A stretch of 64,000 bases of DNA from assembly GCA_965203565.1 (NCBI GenBank), contig OZ241896.1, positions 3,844,001-3,908,000 on the forward strand, in the 5' to 3' direction. Each line of letters begins with the position of its first letter. The stretch's first letter is position 1. The position numbers and the translations under genes were made by a program. The DNA comes from JAAXGX01 sp965203565. GTDB taxonomy: Bacteria; Acidobacteriota; Vicinamibacteria; Vicinamibacterales; UBA8438. The notes under the pieces are model-generated. The model saw nothing but the letters and a program-made list of their open reading frames with translations, did not search any database and was not told where the DNA came from. Below are positions 1 through 6,752 of this stretch, piece after piece.

Positions 1-1163
1 GTTTCGTCGCCGTCCGCCACGTCCACCACCAGCAGCCGCGACGGACCGAAGCCGTCCGCGTCCTCCCCCAGGTTGTCGAACAGCAGGAACCGGGACCTTC
101 CGAGGTGCAGGACGTCGTGCTGATGGAAGAAACTGCCGCGCACCAGCCGCTTGACCCGATGCGTCCGGCGGTCCAGCACGGCGAACGCACTGAGGTTCCG
201 CAACGACGCCACCAGGTCGCCCGGGGCGAGACCGTCCGCCCCACCGGCGTCCTCCCCCAGCTCGTGGATGCTGTTGAGGTGGATCGGATCGCAGGGGGGC
301 GCAGATCGCAGGATCGGCGCATACCGCGATTCGAGGAGCGCGTCCAGCACGGGGATCTCTCGCAGCACTCTTCCGGAACCGTCGATCTCGCGCACGATGT
401 CGCGTATCGGGCGTTCGCACTGCAAGGTGAAATGGCGGCCCGGACGTTCGGCGGGCCGCCAGGTGATCGGCCCGTCGCCGATCCGCATGCCGGGGACCAG
501 CGCCGTCCCCCCCCCTTTGCTGGAGAAGTGCGGCCGATGGTGGCTGTAGTCCCGGCGGTACCAGAGCGGCAGGCCGTTCCGATCCAGGCGCGCGACGCCG
601 CCGGCGGTCGGAAAGGAATGCTCGAACTGGAAGACGACCAGCAGGTCGCCGTTGGGGTACCGGCGCAGCGCCATCACGTCAGCATCGTCGGGGAAGGAGA
701 ACCCGAGGGCCTGCTCGTACGCCGCGTCGTCGAGGCGCGGCGGCGCGCTGGCGATTGCTTCGGGACGGTACGGCCAGGCGTGTCGGAGCGCGCCCCGGCT
801 CGCGTACTCCACGGCGATGCAGCCCACGGCGTTCGGACAGTGTTCGGCGAACTTCCCCCATCCGCCGGGGAGCAGGACCGGGTCGGCGAGCGCCTCGCCC
901 TCGATGAACTGGATGCGGTGCGCGGGCATGTAATCTCGAAGGAGTTTCGAGTGCAGAATCCACTCTCGTCTGTGGTAGGGCCGCCTTGAGTGGGCTGCGT
1001 GCAGCGCTCGCAAGGTCTTCCAGGCGTCGCGCAGCGGATCGTGGGGAAACACTTGGAACTTCCCCACCCACACGCCGGCGCCGAACACCGCCAGCACGAG
1101 CGACGCCTTGAACAGCGCGCGCGGCGCGGCGGCCGCGAGGCGACGGGGAGCTGAACGCCGCAT
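1..1163 (-). CDS. Arylsulfotransferase (ASST)-family protein, C-terminus outside the window
   Basis: The minus-strand frame is open from ATG at 1163 to the window edge (about 387 codons). Residues 10-35 form an N-terminal membrane anchor or signal (AAAAPRALFKASLVLAVFGA). The body shows family landmarks: DLLVVFQFEHSFPT, IHLNSIHELGED, a VASLRNLSAFAVLDRRT stretch and HQHDVLHLGRSRFLLFDN, which match the beta-propeller core of arylsulfotransferase/ASST-like proteins. The classical enzyme moves sulfate between phenolic compounds in the periplasm, but many family members are uncharacterised, so the exact reaction is inferred. The start lies 5 bp after the upstream oxygenase stop, so the two are probably co-transcribed. 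Confidence 0.75.
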   Translation of the reverse strand, partial: MRRSAPRRLAAAAPRALFKASLVLAVFGAGVWVGKFQVFPHDPLRDAWKTLRALHAAHSRRPYHRREWILHSKLLRDYMPAHRIQFIEGEALADPVLLPGGWGKFAEHCPNAVGCIAVEYASRGALRHAWPYRPEAIASAPPRLDDAAYEQALGFSFPDDADVMALRRYPNGDLLVVFQFEHSFPTAGGVARLDRNGLPLWYRRDYSHHRPHFSSKGGGTALVPGMRIGDGPITWRPAERPGRHFTLQCERPIRDIVREIDGSGRVLREIPVLDALLESRYAPILRSAPPCDPIHLNSIHELGEDAGGADGLAPGDLVASLRNLSAFAVLDRRTHRVKRLVRGSFFHQHDVLHLGRSRFLLFDNLGEDADGFGPSRLLVVDVADGDE

Positions 1164-1168
1164 GGCGA

Positions 1169-2068
1169 TCAGGCCGACGCCAGGACCCAGCCGTTCACCG
1201 TGAAACGCCCGTCTCCGAAATCGTCGCCGCACGCCACCGGCGTGACCTCGTGCCAGCAGCCGCTGGGAAAGAACACGATGCTGTCGAGGAGCGGGCCAAT
1301 TCGCGAGAAGGCGCCGGGGCGCTCGGCGGCGTCCCGGCCGGGGCCGCCGGCGTCGTAGAGCAGCAGGTCCCCGCCGGTGAACGGCCCGGGATGGCGGTGG
1401 AAGTAGCAGACGTAGCTGAGCTTGCGGCGCCGTTCGTTCGAATCGTCGGTGTGCGCCGTGAAGAAGCCTCCGCACAGGTGGGCCGTCACCTGCAAGTCGA
1501 TGCGGCTCGCATCGAGGTCTTCCATCCGCAGCCGCGCGAGGACCTCCGGCAGAGCGGCGCGCAGCTTCGGGACGAACCACGAACGAACGTCCCGGAGCAT
1601 CCGGGCATCCGTCAGCGAGAGGGCGTTGCGATCTTCGTGGTTCAGAGTCCGGCGCCGTCCCGGATGCTGCACTTGCGCCGGAACGAACCGGCCGCGCGCC
1701 GACAGCGCCCGCGCCAGCAGCCTGTCGCGCGCCGCGGGCGCCAGAAAATTCGCCATCCTCACGAACGGCGCGGTCCGGCGTCCCGGCGGCGCCGCATCCG
1801 GCAACCGGCCGCCGGCCAGGACGGCGACTGCCCACGCGGCCGCCGCGTGGCCGGGCCGGAGGGCCTGCAGGCGCCGATACGCCGCCAGGGCGGCCGGAAA
1901 ATCCCCTCTTCCCCGGTGGACGTCGCCAAGCCTCTCCAGCGCCGCGGAGTTTCCCGGGTCTGCGGCGAGCCTCCGCTGCAGCGCCGCCGCCGCCTGATCG
2001 AGCAATCCGCCCGAACCGAGAAACGGGGCGGCCCGCCGGCCGCCGCCTTCCCGCGGCGCCGTGTGCAC
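1169..2068 (-). CDS. TPR-containing 2OG-Fe(II) oxygenase (prolyl-hydroxylase-like)
   Basis: This 299-residue protein starts at GTG. Residues about 22-90 form TPR-like helices (AALERLGDVHRGRGDFPAALAAYRRL). The C-terminal half is a 2-oxoglutarate/Fe(II) dioxygenase: HTDD supplies the HxD metal ligands, GGDLLLYD follows, then SIVFFPSGCWHEVTPV gives the distal His and a DGRFTVNGW strand gives the Arg that binds 2-oxoglutarate. Such proteins hydroxylate peptide or small-molecule substrates. It sits between a 63-residue peptide gene (57 bp upstream) and an ASST-family gene (5 bp downstream), so the peptide is a plausible substrate. That link is inference. Confidence 0.8.
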   Translation of the reverse strand: MHTAPREGGGRRAAPFLGSGGLLDQAAAALQRRLAADPGNSAALERLGDVHRGRGDFPAALAAYRRLQALRPGHAAAAWAVAVLAGGRLPDAAPPGRRTAPFVRMANFLAPAARDRLLARALSARGRFVPAQVQHPGRRRTLNHEDRNALSLTDARMLRDVRSWFVPKLRAALPEVLARLRMEDLDASRIDLQVTAHLCGGFFTAHTDDSNERRRKLSYVCYFHRHPGPFTGGDLLLYDAGGPGRDAAERPGAFSRIGPLLDSIVFFPSGCWHEVTPVACGDDFGDGRFTVNGWVLASA

Positions 2069-2125
2069 GTCAGTCGGCCTCCCGTCCTGAACGCCGAACC
2101 GGCAGGGGAATAAAGCAGCGCCAGA

Positions 2126-2317
2126 TTACGGTGACGGATTGTAATTATTGCCCTCGGCGTAGTTCGACTGGGGCGTGGGACCGGATGCGGTTCGCGAGAT
2201 CCGATCCACAGCGGATACGGTGGGCTTCACCCACGGCCGCTTCGCTGCGCCGGCCTGCGCGCGGCGGATGGAAGGCGAACCGTGAGCAGGGTCGAAACGT
2301 CTTTCTTCTTTCGGCAT
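2126..2317 (-). CDS. 63-residue peptide, RiPP-precursor-like
   Basis: The ATG at 2317 is preceded by a run of 12 G that could act as ribosome binding site. The product has a basic leader-like half ending KRPWVKPTVSAVDRISRT, followed by a Gly/Asn/Pro/Tyr-rich tail (GPTPQSNYAEGNN and YNPSP). The W-x-x-P-x-V spacing recalls the YxxPxL leader motif recognised by PqqD-like proteins in lasso-peptide systems. However, an acidic residue at ring position 7-9 counted from a Gly is missing (the Glu is tenth), so a lasso product is not established. It lies directly upstream of a 2OG oxygenase and an ASST-family gene. No maturation enzymes of the lasso type are visible here; they could lie left of the window. 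Confidence 0.5.
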   Translation of the reverse strand: MPKEERRFDPAHGSPSIRRAQAGAAKRPWVKPTVSAVDRISRTASGPTPQSNYAEGNNYNPSP

Positions 2318-2319
2318 TA

Positions 2320-2331
2320 CCCCCCCCCCCC
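2320..2331 (-). promoter_or_regulatory. G12 homopolymer in the ribosome-binding region of the peptide gene
   Basis: Twelve consecutive G (minus strand) end two bases before the ATG of the 63-residue peptide. The tract replaces a conventional Shine-Dalgarno sequence. Such tracts change length by slipped-strand mispairing and can switch translation efficiency. Switching here is inference. Confidence 0.5.
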
Positions 2332-2460
2332 GGAAGAGCCATCCGAGCAGGGTCGACACGTCCAGCAGCACGACGATGATAGCAGTCCCCGGCCCGGCGT
2401 GTCCACCGGCCGCGCCGGCCGCATCGATGCTCTCCGGGAGCCGGATGGACGACCCGTCGA

Positions 2461-3939
2461 TCACCGCTCGACACGCCGCGGCATGGTCCGGCCGCCTGCG
2501 TCCGAGCTGCACCCGTCCCCGTCCTCGACGTACTCGGCGTCCTGGTTCACCTTCCAGACGTCGTAACGCGGCTTGCCCGCGACGACGTTCTCGACGGCGA
2601 GCATGGCGGTCATCATCGCGTGGTCCTGGTTGTTGCACCTGTGCATGCCGTTGCGGCCGACGAGATGCAGGCCGGGACACTCCGTCTCGACGAAGCGGCG
2701 GATGGCCTGCACCCTGTCGGCGTAGCCGGGATCATAGACCGGGTAGGCCTTCTTCTGGCAGACGACAAAACCGTCGTTCACGTCGCCCGGACGCGCCAGG
2801 CCGAGCCGGACGAGCTCGCGGGTTGCGCATGCGATCAGGCCGGCGTCCCCGCGGGTCCAGAAGTCGTCTCCCTCGAAGCAGAAATACTCCATGACGTAGC
2901 AGTTCCTGCCGGAGTCCGGAACCATCTCCGGAGACCACGACCGGACGTTCTGTATCCGGCCGACCTTGACGCCCGGATCGTGGATATAGAGCCAGTGGTC
3001 GTCGAACAGGCGCCGCTCCTCGACCACGAGGCCCACGGCCAGGAAGTCGCGGTAGCGCAGTCCGGAGGCGGCGGCGGAAACTTCCGGGGGAGGGACGGGT
3101 TCGATTCCGGCGATCAGCTCGCGGATGGGAACGGAGGAGATCACGCAGTCCGCCCGATGCGCCGCCTCGTCGCCCTGCGCCGTGCGCGAGGCGACTTCCC
3201 AACCGCCGCGATCGAGGCGGCGCAGGCGCACGGCGCGGCGGCCCATCTCGATGCCGCCGCCGCGGGATTCGATCTCGCGGCCGGCGCGCTCCCACATCAT
3301 CCCCGGGCCCTTGCGCGGGTAGTGGAACGCGTCGATCAGGGTCGTGGTCACCGCGCGGTCGCCGCCGCCGGGAAGGATCGCGTTCCTGAGCGCGGACCAC
3401 AGCGAGAGGTCCTTGATGCGCTGCGCCGCCCAGTCCGCGGAGATTTCCGAGCAGCGCATGCCCCAGACTTTTTCGGTGTACGACTCGAAGAAGATCGAGA
3501 ACAGGCGCCGGCCGAAACGGTTGCTGACCCACTGCTCGAAGGTGCGGGGATTCGACACCGGAAAGGCCGACGCCTTCAGCCAGGAGGCTACGCACCGGAC
3601 AGCCTCGATCGGGCCGAGGTTGCGCAGCGCGTTGCCGGCCCTGAGCGGGTAGTCGAAGAACCTGCCCCGGTAGTAGATGCGCGACTTGCGCCGGCGCAGG
3701 ACGAGATCGTCGCCGAGGATCTCGCGCCAGAGACGGGTCACCTCCGCGGATTTCGAGTAGAAGCGGTGGCCGCCGACGTCGCAAAGGTAGCCGCCGTGAG
3801 CGACGGTCCTGGCGAGGCCGCCGAGATGGACCGGGTCGGCCTCGAGCACGGTCACCGGCCAGCCTCGACGCGACAGCAGGTAGGCGGCGGTCAGACCGGC
3901 GGGCCCGCCGCCGATGCAGATCGTGCGCGCGCGCGGCAC
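2461..3939 (-). CDS. FAD-dependent amine-oxidase/UDP-galactopyranose-mutase-like oxidoreductase
   Basis: The 492-residue product starts at GTG 3939. An N-terminal Rossmann FAD site (CIGGGPAGLTAAYLLSRRG, then E at the strand end) is followed by GGLARTV and DVGGHRFYSKS, typical of protoporphyrinogen-oxidase/UDP-galactopyranose-mutase-like flavoproteins found in polysaccharide loci. FFESYTEKVWGM and DHAMMTAMLAVEN near the C-terminus also fit; the latter contacts flavin in relatives. It may isomerise or oxidise a sugar nucleotide or lipid-linked precursor. It is the first gene of the minus-strand group running to the window edge. A TATAGT stretch just upstream of the GTG could be a -10 box for a leaderless or near-leaderless message. 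Confidence 0.8.
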   Translation of the reverse strand: MPRARTICIGGGPAGLTAAYLLSRRGWPVTVLEADPVHLGGLARTVAHGGYLCDVGGHRFYSKSAEVTRLWREILGDDLVLRRRKSRIYYRGRFFDYPLRAGNALRNLGPIEAVRCVASWLKASAFPVSNPRTFEQWVSNRFGRRLFSIFFESYTEKVWGMRCSEISADWAAQRIKDLSLWSALRNAILPGGGDRAVTTTLIDAFHYPRKGPGMMWERAGREIESRGGGIEMGRRAVRLRRLDRGGWEVASRTAQGDEAAHRADCVISSVPIRELIAGIEPVPPPEVSAAASGLRYRDFLAVGLVVEERRLFDDHWLYIHDPGVKVGRIQNVRSWSPEMVPDSGRNCYVMEYFCFEGDDFWTRGDAGLIACATRELVRLGLARPGDVNDGFVVCQKKAYPVYDPGYADRVQAIRRFVETECPGLHLVGRNGMHRCNNQDHAMMTAMLAVENVVAGKPRYDVWKVNQDAEYVEDGDGCSSDAGGRTMPRRVER

Positions 3940-4052
3940 GGCGAACTATACATCGCCGTTCGCGCCGTTCCATCCGCCCCGAGCGGCCGGCGCCGCACCG
4001 CCCGTCCGCGGCGTCACCCGAACCGTCTCGTCAACCGCTCATACACGCGGAT

Positions 4053-4128
4053 CGATCTTCTCCAGCAACGCTGCGTCATCCACCGGCGCCAAGGCCGCGA
4101 TCGGACGCTTCAGGGAATTCCCCCATGA
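4053..4128 (-). pseudogene. Shrunken duplicate of the antitoxin locus
   Basis: Positions 4053-4100 are identical over 48 bases to 6526-6573, inside the antitoxin gene. Positions 4101-4128 match 6699-6725, upstream of that gene, with one extra C. The copy is therefore the 6.5-kb locus with about 125 bp deleted from its middle. It still encodes AALAPVDDAALLEKI but no complete antitoxin. It abuts the small repeat element at 4129. Confidence 0.75.
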
Positions 4129-4287
4129 CAGCCCGTGGCGGAGGTCCCCGCTGCATTCGAGCGGCGATGCATCCCGCCTGACGGCGTTGTTCGTCGGTTG
4201 CGTATGCCCAATATGCGCCCTCCTCACGTCTTGTCAGGCGGGCGCCTCACCGCTCTCGGCGCCCCGCGGGGGTTCCACCACGGGCTG
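4129..4287 (-). repeat. MITE-like element copy 1 (159 bp, no target duplication)
   Basis: Inverted-repeat ends CAGCCCGTGGCGG... and ...TTCCACCACGGGCTG with the family's conserved core (CATATTGGGCATACGCAACC, read on the minus strand). Orientation is minus. The flanks are ATGA on the left and GTGC on the right, so this is the only full copy without a 4-bp duplication. That suggests recombination between copies or a local rearrangement after insertion. Its right end supplies the last codons of the small membrane protein at 4247-4591. Confidence 0.9.
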
Positions 4288-4591
4288 GTGCGTCATCGCC
4301 GGGGGCGTCCGGAAGGGTTCCCGTCGCGACGCGCCGGCGCCGGCCGCCGCCCGGCAACCTGGCCATCAGGCGGCCGAACGCGTTGCGCAGGGTGTAGCCG
4401 ACCGCCGACAGGAACCCCAGCACGGAGACGATCACGAAACCGGCCGAGCCGGGGTCCACGTAGGCCAGCAGGAGCTCGGCCTGATGCGGTTCACCGGCGC
4501 CGGAAGTCAGGGCGGACGCCGCCTTGCCCAGCGCAATCGCCGTCCAGAACCGAACGTCGAGAACCGCGGCCGAAGGCGACCGGTCATTCAT
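4247..4591 (-). CDS. Small membrane protein of sulfatase/polysaccharide loci, C-terminal tail from a MITE
   Basis: ATG at 4591 overlaps the stop of the upstream sulfatase (ATGAATGA), so the two are probably translationally coupled. The 114-residue product has one clear membrane helix after AYVDPGSAGF (VIVSVLGFLSAVGYTLRNAFG). AYVDPGSG-type short membrane proteins commonly sit next to sulfatase-like or polysaccharide genes; their role is not known to me. The last 13 residues (PARGGTPAGRRER) and the stop codon come from the repeat element ending at 4287, so the natural C-terminus has been replaced. Confidence 0.65.
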   Translation of the reverse strand: MNDRSPSAAVLDVRFWTAIALGKAASALTSGAGEPHQAELLLAYVDPGSAGFVIVSVLGFLSAVGYTLRNAFGRLMARLPGGGRRRRVATGTLPDAPGDDAPARGGTPAGRRER

Positions 4592-6077
4592 AGAGGAACT
4601 CCGCAAAATCGGCATACGGCGGGACGACCGGCGCCGGCGGCAAGACGGCGGGAAGGCCGCCGGTGTCGATCGCGTAGGTCCGCGGCTCGACGAGCGCCCC
4701 CTTTCCATCGGAGAGGCAACGCAGCACCGCGTGAACGGCGTCCAGAAGCGTCATCCAGCCCGGCGCCGCCGCCGCGTCGAACCACTCCGCGCACGCATCG
4801 GGCGGGAAGACGCCGCCCAGAACGCCGTAGCGGTCCTGGACGAAGAACTCGGGATCGTCGCCGAACTCCACGCCCGCGGAAACCCACATGCCGTGGTCGC
4901 CGTACACCAGGAGGATGGCGTCGGGGTCCTGCTCCACGTGACGCACGATCCGGTCCAGATAGTCCGTCGCCGCCTCTTCGATGCGGCGCAGATAGCCCGC
5001 CCTGAACCCTTCGAGATCCGACAAGTCGTCGTAGCGGAACGATGCGGAGGCGTGGAACGGCTTGTAGAGGTGCGCCATCACGAACTGCGGCCCGCCGGCG
5101 GCGTCCGCGCTGACGATCCGCTCGACGGGCGGCAGGAAAGCGGAGCGCCAATCGAGACGGAACCACCGGCAGTATCCCCAGAAGGCCCAGCGGCGTATGC
5201 CCTCGTCCAGCAGGCTGCACAAGGTTCTGTCGCTGAAGTAGAAATAGTTGTCGACCCAAGGTCCCCTGCGCTTCCCGAAATAGGTGTTCTGGTAGATCGT
5301 AGTGGTTTCGTAGCCGTTTCTGCGAAGGATGCCGAGCAATGGACTCGGGCGCCGGCCGGAAAACGTCTGCGCGTCGCCCACCGCCGACCGCTGAGTTCTG
5401 TAGACCTGCGGATCGAGCGCCAGCAAGGTGTAGAGCGAGGGCTTGGTCCAGACGGCGTTGGCGAAGAGGTTCGGGAAGCGCCGGAACTTCGCGTCGAACA
5501 GGTCGTGGAAACCGGTGGTCTCCACGTCGAAGTATTTCTTGAGCAGCGTCCGCGGGACCAGTGCGTCGAACGAGATGAAGTAGAGGTTCGGCGTTTTCGA
5601 CAGGGAGACTTCCCGGATGTTCGAGAGGTCTCCGGAGACCGGTTCGACGCGCGGCTCCGAATGGCCGGCGATCACGGCCGCCAGCCCGGCGAGCGCCGTT
5701 GCGGACAACCAGGGGCCGCCCCACGCCTGATCGTCGATGACGCGGAAAGCGACGAACAACGCGAAGCCGGACGCGGCGCACAGCAGGATGACGACGGCCG
5801 GCCCCGCCGACCGGAGATCGGTGTGGACGAGGTGCGCGGTGGCGACGCCGGCCAGGGTGATCAGGGCCAGCAGCGCGTTGGCGGCGGTCCGGAAGCGCCG
5901 AAGGAGCAGCAGCGTTCCTGCGAGCAGGACGGCGGTGACCGTTCCGCCGAACGCCGCGATGGTCCTTGTGTCGTAGTCGGAAAACGTTTCGGCGGAGGAG
6001 GTGTAGGTGACCGCATACGCCAGGGCGACGACCGCGGCGGCGAATGTGAACTTGCCGAGGTCCGCCGTCCACCTCAT
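4584..6077 (-). CDS. Membrane-anchored sulfatase-like (alkaline phosphatase superfamily) hydrolase
   Basis: The ATG at 6077 is preferred over an upstream in-frame start at 6188 because the hydrophobic segments begin right after it. The product is 497 residues. About five N-terminal membrane helices are followed by an extracytoplasmic catalytic domain: LYFISFDALVPRTLL holds the metal-binding Asp region, TPSPLLGILRRNGYET-like helices follow (SPLLGILRRNGYETT), and LLVYGDHGMWVSAG gives the distal DHG metal ligands. Members act as sulfatases or phospho-/phosphoglycerol transferases at the cell surface. The start overlaps the stop of the chimeric toxin fragment at 6074 (ATGA). The substrate is unknown. 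Confidence 0.7.
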   Translation of the reverse strand: MRWTADLGKFTFAAAVVALAYAVTYTSSAETFSDYDTRTIAAFGGTVTAVLLAGTLLLLRRFRTAANALLALITLAGVATAHLVHTDLRSAGPAVVILLCAASGFALFVAFRVIDDQAWGGPWLSATALAGLAAVIAGHSEPRVEPVSGDLSNIREVSLSKTPNLYFISFDALVPRTLLKKYFDVETTGFHDLFDAKFRRFPNLFANAVWTKPSLYTLLALDPQVYRTQRSAVGDAQTFSGRRPSPLLGILRRNGYETTTIYQNTYFGKRRGPWVDNYFYFSDRTLCSLLDEGIRRWAFWGYCRWFRLDWRSAFLPPVERIVSADAAGGPQFVMAHLYKPFHASASFRYDDLSDLEGFRAGYLRRIEEAATDYLDRIVRHVEQDPDAILLVYGDHGMWVSAGVEFGDDPEFFVQDRYGVLGGVFPPDACAEWFDAAAAPGWMTLLDAVHAVLRCLSDGKGALVEPRTYAIDTGGLPAVLPPAPVVPPYADFAEFLYE

Positions 6078-6421
6078 TTCCGAAACGCCCACTCCTCGTT
6101 CCAGAGCAGTCCGAGGTAGAAGTCCTCGGTGTTCAGATGGCTGGTTGAAGGGGCCGGCGGCGCGATAGCGCGGCGATCCGCGCCGCATGGGGCCGAAATC
6201 GCGTCCAGAGCCGCCTCAGACCACTCCACAGGCTCACCAGCAGCCCGGTCAGCGCCGACCCGAACACGCCAGACGTCTTTTGCGTCGCTGAGCTTCCTCG
6301 CACCGGGCGGCCGGGGTTCGTCCTTCAGCATCGACACGCGCTTCAGGATCCTGCGCCGAACGGCGTGGTCGGCAATCCGGCGCAGCTCCCGTTCGGCGCG
6401 CCTCGTGAATTCAACACGCAT
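6074..6421 (-). pseudogene. RelE/ParE-type toxin, truncated and fused to unrelated C-terminal sequence
   Basis: Residues 1-57 (MRVEFTRRAERELRRIAD through KDVWRVRVG) are a normal RelE/ParE N-terminal half. At the point where the usual DYRVIYEI strand should follow, the sequence switches to unrelated residues ending EDFYLGLLWNEEWAFRK. The catalytic C-terminal strands are therefore absent and the toxin is probably inactive. The foreign tail may be the end of a gene that once preceded the sulfatase, because its stop overlaps the sulfatase ATG. The cognate antitoxin gene ends 3 bp upstream. Confidence 0.65.
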
Positions 6422-6424
6422 GGA

Positions 6425-6661
6425 TCACGGATCGAGCTCCGTCTTGAAGCGCTCGAGACTGACGCCGCCGTTCGTCTCGTAATCCTCGATGGCTTCCATC
6501 GCTTCAAGGAGATCGAGATGGTCCTCGATCTTCTCCAGCAACGCTGCGTCATCCACCGGCGCCAAGGCCGCGACCGGCTTGTCCCTGCGGTACTGCACCT
6601 TTCCGATCAGATCCGCGAGCTCCTTCCGCACCGCCGCCACGGTCAGCACAGTCATGGTCAT
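6425..6661 (-). CDS. Phd/YefM-like or RelB-like antitoxin
   Basis: This 78-residue protein starts at ATG 6661 (a second ATG lies at 6655). It begins MTMTVLTVAAVRKELADLIG, typical of the N-terminal DNA-binding half of short antitoxins, and ends in an acidic helical tail (EAMEAIEDYETNGGVSLERF). It lies 3 bp before the toxin fragment, the usual antitoxin-first order. The upstream 35 bp (6664-6698) are unusually AT-rich for this genome and probably hold the promoter. Since the toxin is truncated, the antitoxin may now be an orphan. A partial copy of this locus lies at 4053-4128. Confidence 0.7.
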   Translation of the reverse strand: MTMTVLTVAAVRKELADLIGKVQYRRDKPVAALAPVDDAALLEKIEDHLDLLEAMEAIEDYETNGGVSLERFKTELDP

Positions 6662-6752
6662 GCTTCTTGGAAAAGTTGCAAAATATGACTTTATCAAATC
6701 GGACGCTTCAGGGAATTCCCCATGAGGGAGTGAGGCGAGGACCACCACCGCG

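Noticed and set aside
2126..2317. A confident lasso-peptide call for the short peptide
   Set aside because: The leader spacing is only similar, the acidic ring residue is at position 10 from the candidate Gly, and no lasso cyclase or protease gene is visible in the window.
2620..4128. A 502-codon plus-strand open frame opposite the flavoprotein gene
   Set aside because: It has no recognisable domain and mirrors codon structure of the minus-strand gene; long antisense frames are expected in DNA this GC-rich. The same applies to many others, for example 4524-6119, 25061-26818, 26871-28838 and 49073-51763.
4129..4287. Short frames inside the element (starting MRRAHIGHTQPTNNAVRRDA) as a conserved peptide
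   Set aside because: The frames exist in both directions, lack start signals, end at different places in different copies and vary at non-synonymous positions; no coding signal.
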